Source of the DNA: Augochlora pura
Lineage: Eukaryota > Arthropoda > Insecta > Hymenoptera > Halictidae
Direction of reading: 5' to 3'
DNA: 64,000 nt
Assembly: GCF_028453695.1 (NCBI RefSeq)
Contig: NC_135780.1
Coordinates: forward strand, 1,922,001 to 1,986,000
This document shows, one piece after another, positions 12,688 through 24,079 of the stretch (position 1 is the first letter of the stretch; each line of letters begins with the position of its first letter). The notes under the pieces are model-generated. The model saw nothing but the letters and a program-made list of their open reading frames with translations, was not told the origin of the DNA and made no database searches. The translations under genes and the position numbers were made by a program.

Positions 12688-15600
12688 ATTACATCGTCGA
12701 CCCTTGTTACAAGCACTGTCACGCGTATGACACAGCGTACCAGAGCTCGCTGGAGGACCCAGAAAAGTTTTGGGGCACCGTGTCAGAATGCATCGACTGG
12801 AGCAAACCATGGACGAAGGTTCTGGACAATTCCAACCCGCCATTCACGAAATGGTAGGTATTCATTTATAATTTATATACGTCGTCGAGACACCATCGAT
12901 TTTGTGGCTCGTTAATCTTTCATGAGCCATCATTTCGCAGACCACCGTCGTTGCGGAGACATTCCGCCCCTCGCGAAACGAAATGTTAGCAATTATCCCG
13001 CAGAAATGTTTATTGCAGTAGAGAATTGTTCTGTTTTAATGGCCCTGCTTGTCATCTCCGTCGGAAGAAATTATTGGCGTTGGCGTTCCGTTCTTTATTG
13101 TTACAACAGCCGCGAAGTAGATAGCGGAAGAATCTTCTAATAGTATTAAGGGGTTATTGAGACAAAATATAATAGTTTTTCAAACATAGCCTGATATAAG
13201 AAATAGGTCTTCCAAAATGAGAATGTCTACATGAGAAATAAGTTAAATTATAGTAAGTGACAAGCTGGAATAATATTGTAAAAGTACAAAAATGGTCAAG
13301 GCAACGATACTTACCGCTTTTACCATAAAATGCAATAAAACTTCCGGCACGAATCGTCTGTTGCTTAAAATAATATCCATATCCTGTAAAAAATTATACA
13401 AAAGTATTACAATAGTTTGTACGTGAACTGGCGCCAATTGTGGTGAAATCTGGAAGCTCTGTTTGGCTAGCAGTTTCAGCGTTTTGCCATTTACTAATTA
13501 GCGCTGTACAGACCCTGAACAGAGCTTCCAGATTTCGTCATAAGAGACGCCACTTGTCACATATGGTGGTATCTTTAATTGTCAGAAGTTTACACTGAAC
13601 TTGATGACAAAAATAAGAATGATATGTACTCTCTATTCAATAATGAATAAAATTTTTTAAAAGATGTATATTTTGAAAGAGTCTCTGAAATCTTGTTGTG
13701 CCCTGAGAATATTTCGAAACATTTATCTAACGATAGATTAACACGAAATTGCATTCAAATTTGAAGAAATGAAAACGTGTAAAAATTGAAAAGGTTCGTC
13801 GGCGGAGAATTGAACGCGTGCTACAACGCGGTGGACCGACATGTTCTGAACGGAAACGGCGACAAAGTTGCCTTAATTCATGATAGCCCTTTGGTATCGA
13901 CGATCCGAAGAGTGACATATAACGAGATGCTAGAGAAAACTTCAAAATTAGCTGGATGCCTAGCCGAAATGGGTGTAGGCAAAGGGGATGTAGTGATCAT
14001 ATACATGCCGTTGATACCGGAAACTATCGTCGCCATTTTGGCGACCGCGCGCCTCGGTGCCGTTCACTCGATAGTGTTCGGAGGTATGTTTCTTCAATGT
14101 CAATCAAAATTGCATTGCTGCCTTAAAATGATTAAGACCTACCTTTTTCATACAGGCTTCGCTGCAAACGAATTAGCCGTCAGGATAAATCACGCGAGGC
14201 CAAAAGTGATAATTGCGGCCAGTTGCGGTCTTGAACCGACTAAAGTGATTCGGTATGTGCAGTTTATCCTTTTTACAAAGCCAATTATTTTTATTAAAAT
14301 ATTTAGTCGATTCTTATTTACATTACGCAATTTTGCGTTATAGGTACACAGACATGCTAAACAAGGCGCTAGAGATAATCGATGTGAAGAAACCACAGTG
14401 CATAGTATTTCAAAGAAGAAACATATGGCAGAGCATTCTCATAGATGGACAAATCGATTGGGACGTAGCGATAAGACGATCGAAACCACATCCCTGTCAA
14501 CCGGTTGAAGCCAACGATCCTTTGTATATTTTGTACACATCCGGCACAACAGGTTTAACTTAACAAACAAATTTTTTGTAAACTCACAAATTTAAAAATA
14601 CATGCTGCAAGAAAAAATAAAATAAATCGATTCCGTTCTCAACACTTAACGAAATATTTATCGCTTAAACGGAAGTCGTTAAACAACAACCGAAACGTAA
14701 TTTGCATATATAGTGTATGGTGAAAGATGATCATGATAAAACAGCCTTCCAATTTAAGGTCAACCGAAAGGGATCCTGAGATCGGTCGGTGGCCACTTGG
14801 TAGCTGTTTGCTGGTCAATGAAAACGGTTTATGGGATGAACAAGGACTCCGTTTGGTGGGTGGCCTCCGACTTGGGTTGGGTTGTAGGTCACTCGTACAT
14901 TTGCTATGGACCCCTGCTCTATGGTGCGACAAGCGTGATGTACGAAGGCAAGCCTGACAGGACGCCGGATGCTGCACAATACTTCAGGTTTGAGTCTGTC
15001 ACCTGTTAACAGATGAAAGTCTGGAAAGTTAGATGAAGAGTTCAATCCTTCGGTAGAAACTCTGTTAGAAGCAGCCAGACTACTCAGTAATCATTGACAA
15101 GCCAATAAAGTTGTGTTTTACCTGAACTTCTCTACGACTGGGGAATCCACAGGTTAGTAATAAAAAATTCACGTTTCGTAGGGTGATCGATCAACACAAC
15201 GTGAACGCTTTGTTCTGCGTGCCGACAGCGCTTAGAGTGATTAGACGTACCGATGGGGACCTAGTTTTGAGTCAAAAATACTCGACGAAGTCGTAAGTTT
15301 TTCATTTTAGAGACATTCTTCTGTTCTCAGAAATTTCATGAAATTGATTCTGAGGTATCTTCAATTTCGAATGCACAAACTCTACACGCATACGCGTTGC
15401 AGATTGAAGACTATATTCGTGGCCGGTGAGTTCTGCGATAACGAATCGAAACTTTGGGCGGAGAAGGCATTCAAAGTACCAATTTTAAACCATTGGTGGC
15501 AATCAGAGACTGGCCACCCTATCACTGCTTTGTGTCTAGGATACGGCCACTACCCTAGCCTACCGAAAGACAGTACTGGTCCTCCCATTCCTGGCTATCA

Positions 15601-16970
15601 CAGTACGTTCTCCGAAATAGCAACAAATAAACCTAACATATCTCAAAAATTTACAATTTACAACTTTAAATTCCTGAAAATACTTATAATTTTTCTATCA
15701 CATCCTGATGGTTTCCAACGTTATCAAAATATTTTTTTAAATTTTTGTCCTAAAGCTGATCGGTCGAGAGAAATTATTCGTAATCAAAGCTACGAATTTT
15801 TCAGTCGACATTCTGAAAAATGATGGCAGCAAGGCTGAGGTCAAGGAGCAAGGAAGAATTGGTATAAGGCTGCCGTTGCCTCCAGGCTGCATGGCGACGC
15901 TTTACGAGGCTGATGATCGATTCAAGGAGACCTATTTCTCTCGCCATCCAGTAAGTCCAATTTGCGAAACAAAAATAATGGCATTACCAATCGGTGAAAC
16001 ACTTCTCAGGGTTACTATGACACCATGGACGTCGGCTACATGGACGAACACGGATTTGTTTACGTCACGGCGAGAGACGACGACGTTATCAACGTCGCCG
16101 GGCATAGATTGTCTACGGCGGCTCTCGAGAACGTGATTATGGCACATCCTGACGTCACCGACGCTGCTGTCGTCGGTGTACCTGACCCCACTAAAGGGGA
16201 GGTTCCTTTGTGTCTTTACACAATGAAACCAGGTGAGAGCTCGAACTTTTATTGGTCCCTGTGATGCTTCTATTGTGATCGTATCTATGCATTTTCGTGA
16301 ACAGAAGCGACGAAGAACGAAGAACAGATCAACGAAGATTTAGTAGCAGCTGTGAGAAGTTCTATAGGACCCATAGCATCGTTTAGGACCGCAGCAGCTG
16401 TGCGAGGTCTGCCCCGGACGCGTTCGGGAAAAATAATTCGCAAGTCGATTGCCAATTTGGCACGTTCCAAGTTTGTTAAGGTAAGTAAACAATCCGAAAT
16501 TCAAGGCCCTAGCTTATAAAGGAACTTGAAATGAACATTGGAAAACATTTTAAATATTTTTAATAATTTGAAGTAGGAACGATTAAAAAACTGTTGTTTG
16601 GCCACAATAGGCAATATCATGAGGCGAATGACGAAAGAAGAAACTTTTAGTCACAAGCATAGACTAGATTATCTTGATATTTATTTATACGGGGCACCGC
16701 AAAATAATGTAACGGATATTGCAGACGTTCTAAAATATGTATAGTTCTGATCGTTCAATGTAACGGAATGTGAAATGAAATTACGGACTCTCTTGTACGA
16801 GATAAAGAGTAATATCGTTTATTCATTCACTATTCGCCAATGTAAAATATACCGTTCTTCATTTTCTCTTCCAGATTTCAAGTACAATAGAGGACGCGTC
16901 GGTGTATCGCGAGATAAAAGAAGTACTTCAAAAGCTCGGATACGCTAAACTAGCGCCGGATCCTCAATGA
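12688..16970 (+). CDS. ACSS3: Acyl-CoA synthetase short-chain family member 3-like, mitochondrial (5' end incomplete)
   Basis: The enzyme activates short-chain fatty acids, probably propionate, to acyl-CoA using ATP and CoA; ACSS3 proteins act in the mitochondrion. Exons: 12688-12853, 13794-14083, 14156-14252, 14344-14552, 14759-14987, 15182-15292, 15403-15602, 15805-15950, 16010-16232, 16305-16480, 16875-16970 (TGA). Phases join throughout and give about 647 residues. Visible ANL-superfamily motifs, in order: KPWTKVLDNSNPPFTKW near the start, the ATP-binding loop YTSGTTGQPKG across exons 4/5, DLGWVVGHSYICYGPLL, WWQSETGHPIT, GYMDEHGFVYV with RDDDVINVAGHR, and RSGKIIRK with the expected catalytic lysine. 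The first exon here begins inside a codon, so the start Met and transit peptide lie upstream (possibly 7225-7388). The acceptor at 13794 has almost no pyrimidine tract. The gene converges on eRF3. Confidence 0.93.
13425..13553. repeat. Intronic fold-back: perfect 19-bp inverted repeat
   Basis: GAAATCTGGAAGCTCTGTT (13445-13463) is the exact reverse complement of 13518-13536, with a 54-nt loop. Partial pairing continues outward (GGCGCC near 13430 with GACGCC near 13545) and inward. It lies in the ACSS3 intron between 12853 and 13794. It could be a small palindromic MITE or a hairpin RNA precursor; the loop is long for an animal microRNA. Confidence 0.55.
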
Positions 16971-17073
16971 TAACTGTTTAGTTAAGCTTTTACCATTTTT
17001 TATTATATAAACTTTTGTCTCTTTCTTTTTCTTCTTTCTCTCTTCTTCTTCTCATAATCGTATATAAAATTGT

Positions 17074-17079
17074 AATAAA
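17074..17079 (+). terminator. Poly(A) signal, ACSS3-like gene
   Basis: AATAAA lies about 104 bp downstream of the ACSS3 stop codon. A second AATAAA at 17223-17228 is an alternative. Confidence 0.5.
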
Positions 17080-17659
17080 CCTACGTACGATATATAGCTG
17101 ACACGCATAGGAGTGTGTGTGTGCTTAAGAAAGACGCGTCGACGAAACTCCGATTACCCACAACAAGTTAATCCCATATAAATTGCACGGAAATCTATGT
17201 GTAACATTGTTCTGAACGGTACAATAAAGTGAACAACCTTTCTTTTTTTCTTTTGCTTTTTTAAAAAACAATGACGGTGATCTCGATCGTGATCGGGAAA
17301 CGAGGTCGGAGTTCAAGCAACTTAATATCATAGCTTCCAACTCGCTATTATAGGCCATTTCTTATCTCTACGTTTTTCTTCCTTTTTTTTGTTTAGATAA
17401 TTACACCTCAGTGAATTAACGTCTAAAATGAATGATAGAATCAGTTAATAAAAACGAACAAATAAAGGAAAAAGATCTTCGGAAAGATACCATACATATC
17501 GATGCTTCATTCAGCTTCGTGTGAATCGTGATCAGAGAAAAGGAAAAAAATATATATGTATACGTGGATCGCAATCTCGCTTTAATAATGCCAATCGTGA
17601 TATAATATTAACAGCTTTAAAAATATAACATAATTCATAAAACGATTATATCATCATTT

Positions 17660-17716
17660 ATCATCATCATCATCATCATCATCATCTTCATCATCATCAT
17701 CATCATCATCATCATC
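17660..17716. repeat. (ATC)n microsatellite
   Basis: About 18 ATC/TCA triplets with a single CTT interruption, in the convergent intergenic region. Confidence 0.9.
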
Positions 17717-18388
17717 GAACAATTGATGTCGAAACGAAAGCTGACTTGGTAACGTTCTGGTTTTCATTAATTAAGAAGTATAGGCTTCGATACGGAAAAA
17801 AAGAAGAACACCGAAAAGTATAATTATAAATAAAAAAGACAAAAAGGAAAGAAACAAAAGAAATCGAGAGAAGTAACAAGGAAATACGAACGCATGTTCG
17901 TAACGTGAACGACAAAGAAAGAAAAGAAGAAGCAGTTAAGAATTGTTAAAGAAAGCACTCATAACAGATGTATGTGCTTTGAGAATTCTCTATATTAACT
18001 TTCTTTCGGTTCGAATTCAACATTCAGTTTGTTTCGTTTCGTCTTGTGCTGTTCTTGTTCTCGTATTATCAACTAGGAATCGTTGAGACTCTCGTTTTTC
18101 GTGCCGAAACACGACATTTAAGAACATCTGATATCTGATGTCAATTAGTCACTTAGTACTTAATTGTATAGATATACAATTTACACAAACGTTGGCAGTG
18201 TGAACGCGGAATCGTATAAATTCCTCTTTCTTCCTTTTTTACGAGAAAACAGCACGTGCAAGCGAAAAGTAAATCAGAACAAACTCAATACACAACCGTA
18301 AGAAAAACTACAATTAAATATCGAAATTAGTAGAGCAGTGTCTTTGTTACAAATTTGTTTTTAATGACAATTTAATAAGAAACAGTAT

Positions 18389-18435
18389 AATAATAATAAT
18401 CATAATAATAATAATAATAATGGTAATAATAATAA
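18389..18435. repeat. (AAT)n microsatellite
   Basis: Interrupted run of ATA/AAT triplets in AT-rich intergenic DNA. Confidence 0.8.
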
Positions 18436-19292
18436 TTAATATAATTTTTTATAATTATAAATTGTCGTATAACGCTATTCAGTTGAGTTTTATTTGAATA
18501 AATTTTCTGCCTCTCCTCTTTCCTTTCTTAGTTTTTCTTACCACCAAATTTGTTAATAATAATTATTCAATAATCATTACAATAATATTAATAATAATAT
18601 TTGTTATTTTTTTACTTAATTTCTCTTTACTCGCGGTGATTCTCCACTCCCCCTTGTCCCTCGTTCAATGTCTTGCACCTCAGAAGAATAAAAATATCGT
18701 GTTTTACAATATTCAAAGGAGACACCGGTTCCATCGTTTGATCATTATTCGATTCTCATATAATTAAACTCCGCTGCGAGTGTCTGTCGTTCCGCTTATC
18801 TAATTAGAAGGAACACGCGCGCGCTCTCGAGTTTCATTTATTTTAAACTTTAGCTGCTTGTCTCCTTTTTTTCTTTTTATCTATATAATCAAATCTATTT
18901 GCTTTTTTTCTCTTTATTTCAGGTTATAAATACCCCACCCTCCCCCCCGACGTGGTTTTCCCCAAACCCCAGCCCAACTGTCTGTGCATACGATGTAATG
19001 TGCTTCTTTTTTTTCTCATATGACGCTGAACTTCGTATAAATCCTTTTTTCATTTTCTTGCATCTTTTGCGTGTAGATGGGTGTATGTTACAATTAACGA
19101 TAGCTCGCAAATAGTTCTTGTTATGCTGGTTTAACGATTTGCTCCTTTGTTGGTATTTTTTCGTTTGTTTGTTTTTTGTTTTTCTCGTGCGTACTGTGTT
19201 CGGCTTTGCGTACTCTTCTGCATATGTTCGTTCGTCGTTTTCCCAAAAAATTGATTAAAAAATCCCCATCCGTGGTTACAGTTGAGCAACAT

Positions 19293-22200
19293 TTACTCTA
19301 CCACTTTCAGCACCTTACCGATCGCGATAGTCTTATCTGGAAAATACAGGATAGAACCAGTTAGCACGGTATTATCGAATGGCTAAATATAGATTCTGTG
19401 AGTAGCAACTGATATTTCTTAGGCATTAACGCCGAAGCGAAAAAAAACCTGTCTGAAACTAATGTATGACACTCCTCTTCTATATAAATGGATACTCACT
19501 CTCATCCCTGAGGGTGAAACGTCCCAACTGTGGAAACAATTTAAATTTTTCAAGGCATATGACACCAGAGCACTCAATTCTCATGATAGCCACTTGGTCC
19601 TGTTTGACGAACCTCGGCCTGGTTTTGCTCTTCTCACCCGTCTTTTTATCAACAAGACAGATCAGTGCCTTTACTGTGACTTCCTCTGCCGCGCAATTGA
19701 TGTGCATGACTGCACTATAGCCGGCGCAGATGATGCTCTTGTGCTCTAAGATTACCACTTGAGCATCAAACACTCTTCCTGTCTTAATGGGATTGTTACT
19801 GTCGCAAAGGACGAAACCAGGACTCACGTCCTCTTCCTCAATTCCCTTTAACTTGATCTTAACGTTCTCGCCTGGACCTACCGATGTCACTTCCTCGTCA
19901 TCCGACCACAATTGGTCTACCGTCACTGCCGTCTAAAGAAACATAAGTAAGCGTATTAAAACGAGGAACTATCTGTACGGTTCTTACAAGGATGTTTCAA
20001 GTAAATATCTTCAAGAGTAAGAAGGTAACTTAGTAACATCTGATTTAGCCGAATAATTAGGAATTGAATCATTTATATTTTACCCTATTAGGCATAACAA
20101 GTAGTGACTGTCCTTTCTTCGCTTCTCCCGCCTCGACCTTGCCCATCACCACTGTTCCCATATCTTTATATTTATCAACAATTGGCATGATAAAGGGTCC
20201 ATTGTTTTTACGATTAAGCGAAGGTAGCGAATCGATAAAAGATATGAACGGTGGGCCGGAGTACCACGTACAGAGGTGATCCGGTATTGGGTCTTTCAGG
20301 CCGATGCCTAGTTGCCCAGAAACTGGCATAAACGTGAGGTCTTTTGCGGGGTTGAATCCCAATTTGCGAAGATATGGCAGTATTTTGTCCCTAGATATAA
20401 AATTAAATAAACGTTATAAATTTTGGTATGGACTAAGCGATGATCTGTGACACAGTCCCTCAATTCGTAATCCCGGTACGTACCTGCATTCATTGTACCT
20501 TCCCTCATCCCACTCCACGGTCGGATCATCCATCTTATTTACTAACACAACCAAATGCTTCACGCCGGCGGTTTTAGCCAACATAGCGTGTTCTCTTGTT
20601 TGACCACCTCTGTCGAAGCCGGTCTCGAACTCGCCCTTTCGCGCAGAAATAACTAGAACAGCAAGATCAGCTTGTGCCGTGCCGCCGATCATGTTCGGTA
20701 CAAAACTCTTGTGACCGGGAGCGTCTAAGATTGTGAAATGCTTCCGTTCTGTTTCGAAATAAGCTCTACCAACTTCCACCGTTTTTCCTTTCTCTCGTTC
20801 CTCTTGATTCGTATCTAGTGCCCAACTCAAGTACCACGTCTCTCTACTTCTCTCCTTTGCTTCTCTCTCGTACTTCTCAAGAGTTCTCTTGTCTACCATC
20901 CCCGTCAATGCCATAATTTGTCCACCAATCGTTGATTTCCCTGCATCTGTAACATACGATTGTATCACCATTTCGTTCTTACTATCATCTGTTCCCTTGC
21001 AGTTCTCCACTTACCAACATGTCCTATAAAAACAACATTAACATGTTCCTTTTTACTCTTAGTATCCTCCGTTATTTTAACAGGCTTCTTTTTAGGTACT
21101 TTAACAACCATCTCCTCGTCTTCCTCATTGTCGACCTAGAAACAATTCAGATTTGCAAATATGATGCTGGATAAATTTGCGACTGCTTGACTACCTACTC
21201 AAGCTGTTTGAGTGATTCTTATGGGACATTTTAATACGACTATTAAGAATTGAAAATTAAACAAACTCTGAGGGAGCTCCTCCTATGTATGTCAGGCTAT
21301 TTATAAAAGCTTGAGCATACTTCTTCATCTTCAGGAGTTAACAGAGGATCTCCATCCACTGCCGCTTCTTCCCAGGAATCAGCTGGTTGATGCTCAGGAC
21401 TAGTATTTATTTGATCAGTGACATTTGGAGGTGGAGCCCCTCCCCCGGCAGGCGGTTCCTCCACACGGCTGCCAATTGGATCTGTTAGAACCACTGGAGT
21501 GGTACTGCCTGAAATATAAACATTTATTTCATTAAATTAAAATAGTGAAATCCTATTTATTCAACTCAATTCATTAAATATTATATAGACTTATAGTCTC
21601 TTAAGCATTCATAGTGATTCATAAACTACATATCTTCTATAGAATCAATCATTGTGTGATTAATTAAAAAATGATAGTATATAGAGTCTAATTTACTAGG
21701 ATCTCCTTATATAATCATTAATTAAGAAATTCAAACCAATTATGCAATGGCTATACATGAAATACAATATTATATTATCTTAAATACTACTGGAAATCTT
21801 TCCGAAACCAAATTGGCACCTAATTACCAATCTAATGTTTTGATTACACATACAAATATTCTATGTTTAATATTAGCACTACTATTGCACAACGTTGAGT
21901 TAACATTAATAACATGAATGTACATACGCATGCTCGTGCTTTAAAGAACAACAATTACCAATATCTACATTAAAATAAGAGCCTAAATATCTTGTCTAAG
22001 TTACAAAGTCTATTTACTCTTCGACCATGTGTTACGATACTATTAAGCTGCTTGGATCTTTGTGCAAGCAAAGCAATAGGGGTTAGTCGGAGCAATTACA
22101 ACAAAGCATTTGTAAGACCAAGACCCTCAGCTTGACAGGATTGCACAGCTTAGAGATTCAGAGTCCGCGTGACAGGCTGGCTGCAGAATCAAGTCCATTT

Positions 22201-22457
22201 CTCTGTTAAAACTAACCATGATGTATTTCAGGGGGTACAGAGGTGGTTACACTATTCGTCATGACAGCGACATTGCAGGAACTGTCGGCCGCGTTACTGT
22301 CCTGCGGTGAAGAATGAATGCAGAATGAAGGCACGAATTCCGCAGCGTTCACGTTCAGAGTCGAGAATTTGCTCTCGATGGACTTGTCTTGCGGCGGGCC
22401 GATGTCTCCGTTGTCCGCCTGCTGTTCCCACGAATCTGGTGCTACACTGTTCGCCAT
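19293..22457 (-). CDS. GSPT1 (eRF3): Eukaryotic peptide chain release factor GTP-binding subunit eRF3
   Basis: This cytosolic translational GTPase partners eRF1 to terminate translation at stop codons. Exons on the minus strand: 22457-22217, 21508-21321, 21135-21015, 20946-20484, 20390-20084, 19932-19500, 19336-19293. They total 1797 nt, giving 598 residues. The N-terminus carries a PAM2 motif for poly(A)-binding protein (LNVNAAEFVPSF, about 34-45) and a repeated DSWE motif (residues 8 and 124), then a lysine/acid-rich linker. GTPase motifs are intact: GHVDAGKST (about 181-189), DAPGH (258-262) and NKMD (320-323). REKGKTVEVG is the eRF3-type switch and separates it from EF-1alpha (GITID). The C-terminal beta-barrel domains end KTIAIGKVLKVVE. 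The start is the first ATG before the PAM2 exon. Transcription is away from the region shared with DIS3. Confidence 0.97.
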
Positions 22458-23102
22458 ATTTAACAGAGTTCGATAGTCGAGCCGGCCTCGTGGATAATTC
22501 GTACACGAAAGTCACGCTATGCTATGTGCAGGATCTCGATTGTAACCGCGACTGCGATTGGGACGGGGTTTAAAAAAATAATTATTTACGATATCCGCGC
22601 ACACCGTAACACGCGTATCGGTACCCCGCGTGCGACCCCCGTGGTCTGTTTCGTTGCTCCACTTCGCCGGAACTACAAACATCAAAACACCAACTTTCAA
22701 CCCAAGAACGTTCCTCCGTACAGACCGTGGACGCCGAGCAACTCGACGGAAATTGAACGGAAATTCGACGAACCGATTTATTGTCGCACAACAAACGACC
22801 TTTCCAATTCGTTTTTTTTCTCCAGCCACGATTTTCCCGAAAATATCTCTAGCCGCGACCGGTTATGTTGGCACCACGAACCCGATTCCTGACAGAACGC
22901 GAACACCAAAACCCATCGTGATAACGTGGAACTTTCCACAAAAAAGCAATATGCTAAGAAGACACGTTGTTTTCACAGCGCTACGCCTTTCCGAACAGAG
23001 AACGACAACTATGCGAAACGAGTTTCTTTCGAATTCAACCGAATTCTTCGAGTTTTTACTGATTTACCCGCAGCATGAGCGTATATGCGCATGCATGCGC
23101 AT

Positions 23103-23584
23103 TAGGGTGACTCTTATTTATTCTTAATGAAAATTTGTTTCAAAATTTTTTCTGTGGCATTCTACAGAATAATACCAATTGACGAAAAACTAATCTATGC
23201 CAAAATTTGAACTCGTTTGGATAACAAGAATACGTGTTCTGAGCACTTGAACATTAAAATAAATAATTACATATCTTTTAAATTATTGATTATATCAAGA
23301 AATATATCGGACAAAACCTGTAGTATAGACAAGTCGCGTTTTTATGTCGTATTACATTTTTGATACATCGAACAATTTTCGAAAAAAAGTCAGTAAGAGT
23401 TAAAATTCTTTTTTCAATTTTGAAAATTGTACATAACCTGTTTTAATTACTTTTTATCAATTAAGACGGGAAAAAATGTCTGTATGTATTTTATTTCCTA
23501 ACCTGTAGCATTATTTTTTAGAAATTAAAACTATTCTAGAGGGGCCGCGAAAAAAATTCAAAAGTCAGAAATAGGAACACCCTA
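23103..23584. mobile_element. TA-flanked MITE-like element (Tc1/mariner-like)
   Basis: The left end reads TAGGGTGACTCTTATTT and the reverse complement of the right end reads TAGGGTGTTCCTATTTC. Similarity continues about 50 bp inward (TTTTTTCTGTGG / TTTTTTTCGCGG). Both ends are bounded by TA, the Tc1/mariner target dinucleotide. The 482-bp element has no transposase frame and lies between the eRF3 promoter side and the DIS3 3' end. Flanks are themselves palindromic (GCGCAT / ATGCGC). Confidence 0.6.
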
Positions 23585-23990
23585 ATGCGCATAATGTGTA
23601 CGCACAATATATATGTCATACATATATTACAAATGTTATCAAATTTATGTTTAAAATGCACAATTGTGTATATTAATAAATACATAAATGTTTGTTATTA
23701 ATATTTCTTTTATAAAAAAAATAATGATACTGTTATTCAGGTGTCTTTTGAACAGTTTTTTTAGTTAGGAAAATCGACTAATAATACATAACCTCATATC
23801 TTTTAGGTTTTCATATAATTGGTTTAGAAGATATTAAAACACTTGCAATCACCTTAAACATTCACTATCTTGTTTTATGTATTTGTTAAAATAATATTTA
23901 CAAATTTTTAATTTTATTCTTGTTATTTCATCTAAGATAGTCACCATACGGTCGTAGAACAATGCAAAGTAATTCTAGGTTATAAAATAA

Positions 23991-23996
23991 TTTATT
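23991..23996 (-). terminator. Poly(A) signal, DIS3
   Basis: TTTATT on the plus strand reads AATAAA on the DIS3 strand, about 84 bp downstream of the stop codon. Confidence 0.5.
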
Positions 23997-24079
23997 CTTT
24001 GCTATATATATTTCAAAGATTTAATGTACAAAATACACTCGAATATAAACCTTTCGAAAATTGAAATTTCTAAATGATA

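Larger units (their letters stand above)
16971..19292. other. Convergent intergenic region / 3' UTRs
   Basis: This lies between the stop codons of the ACSS3-like gene (+) and eRF3 (-). Poly(A) signals for ACSS3 occur at 17074-17079 and possibly 17223-17228. The remainder contains simple repeats and pyrimidine-rich low-complexity DNA; part is likely the eRF3 3' UTR. No coding exon seen. Confidence 0.6.
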
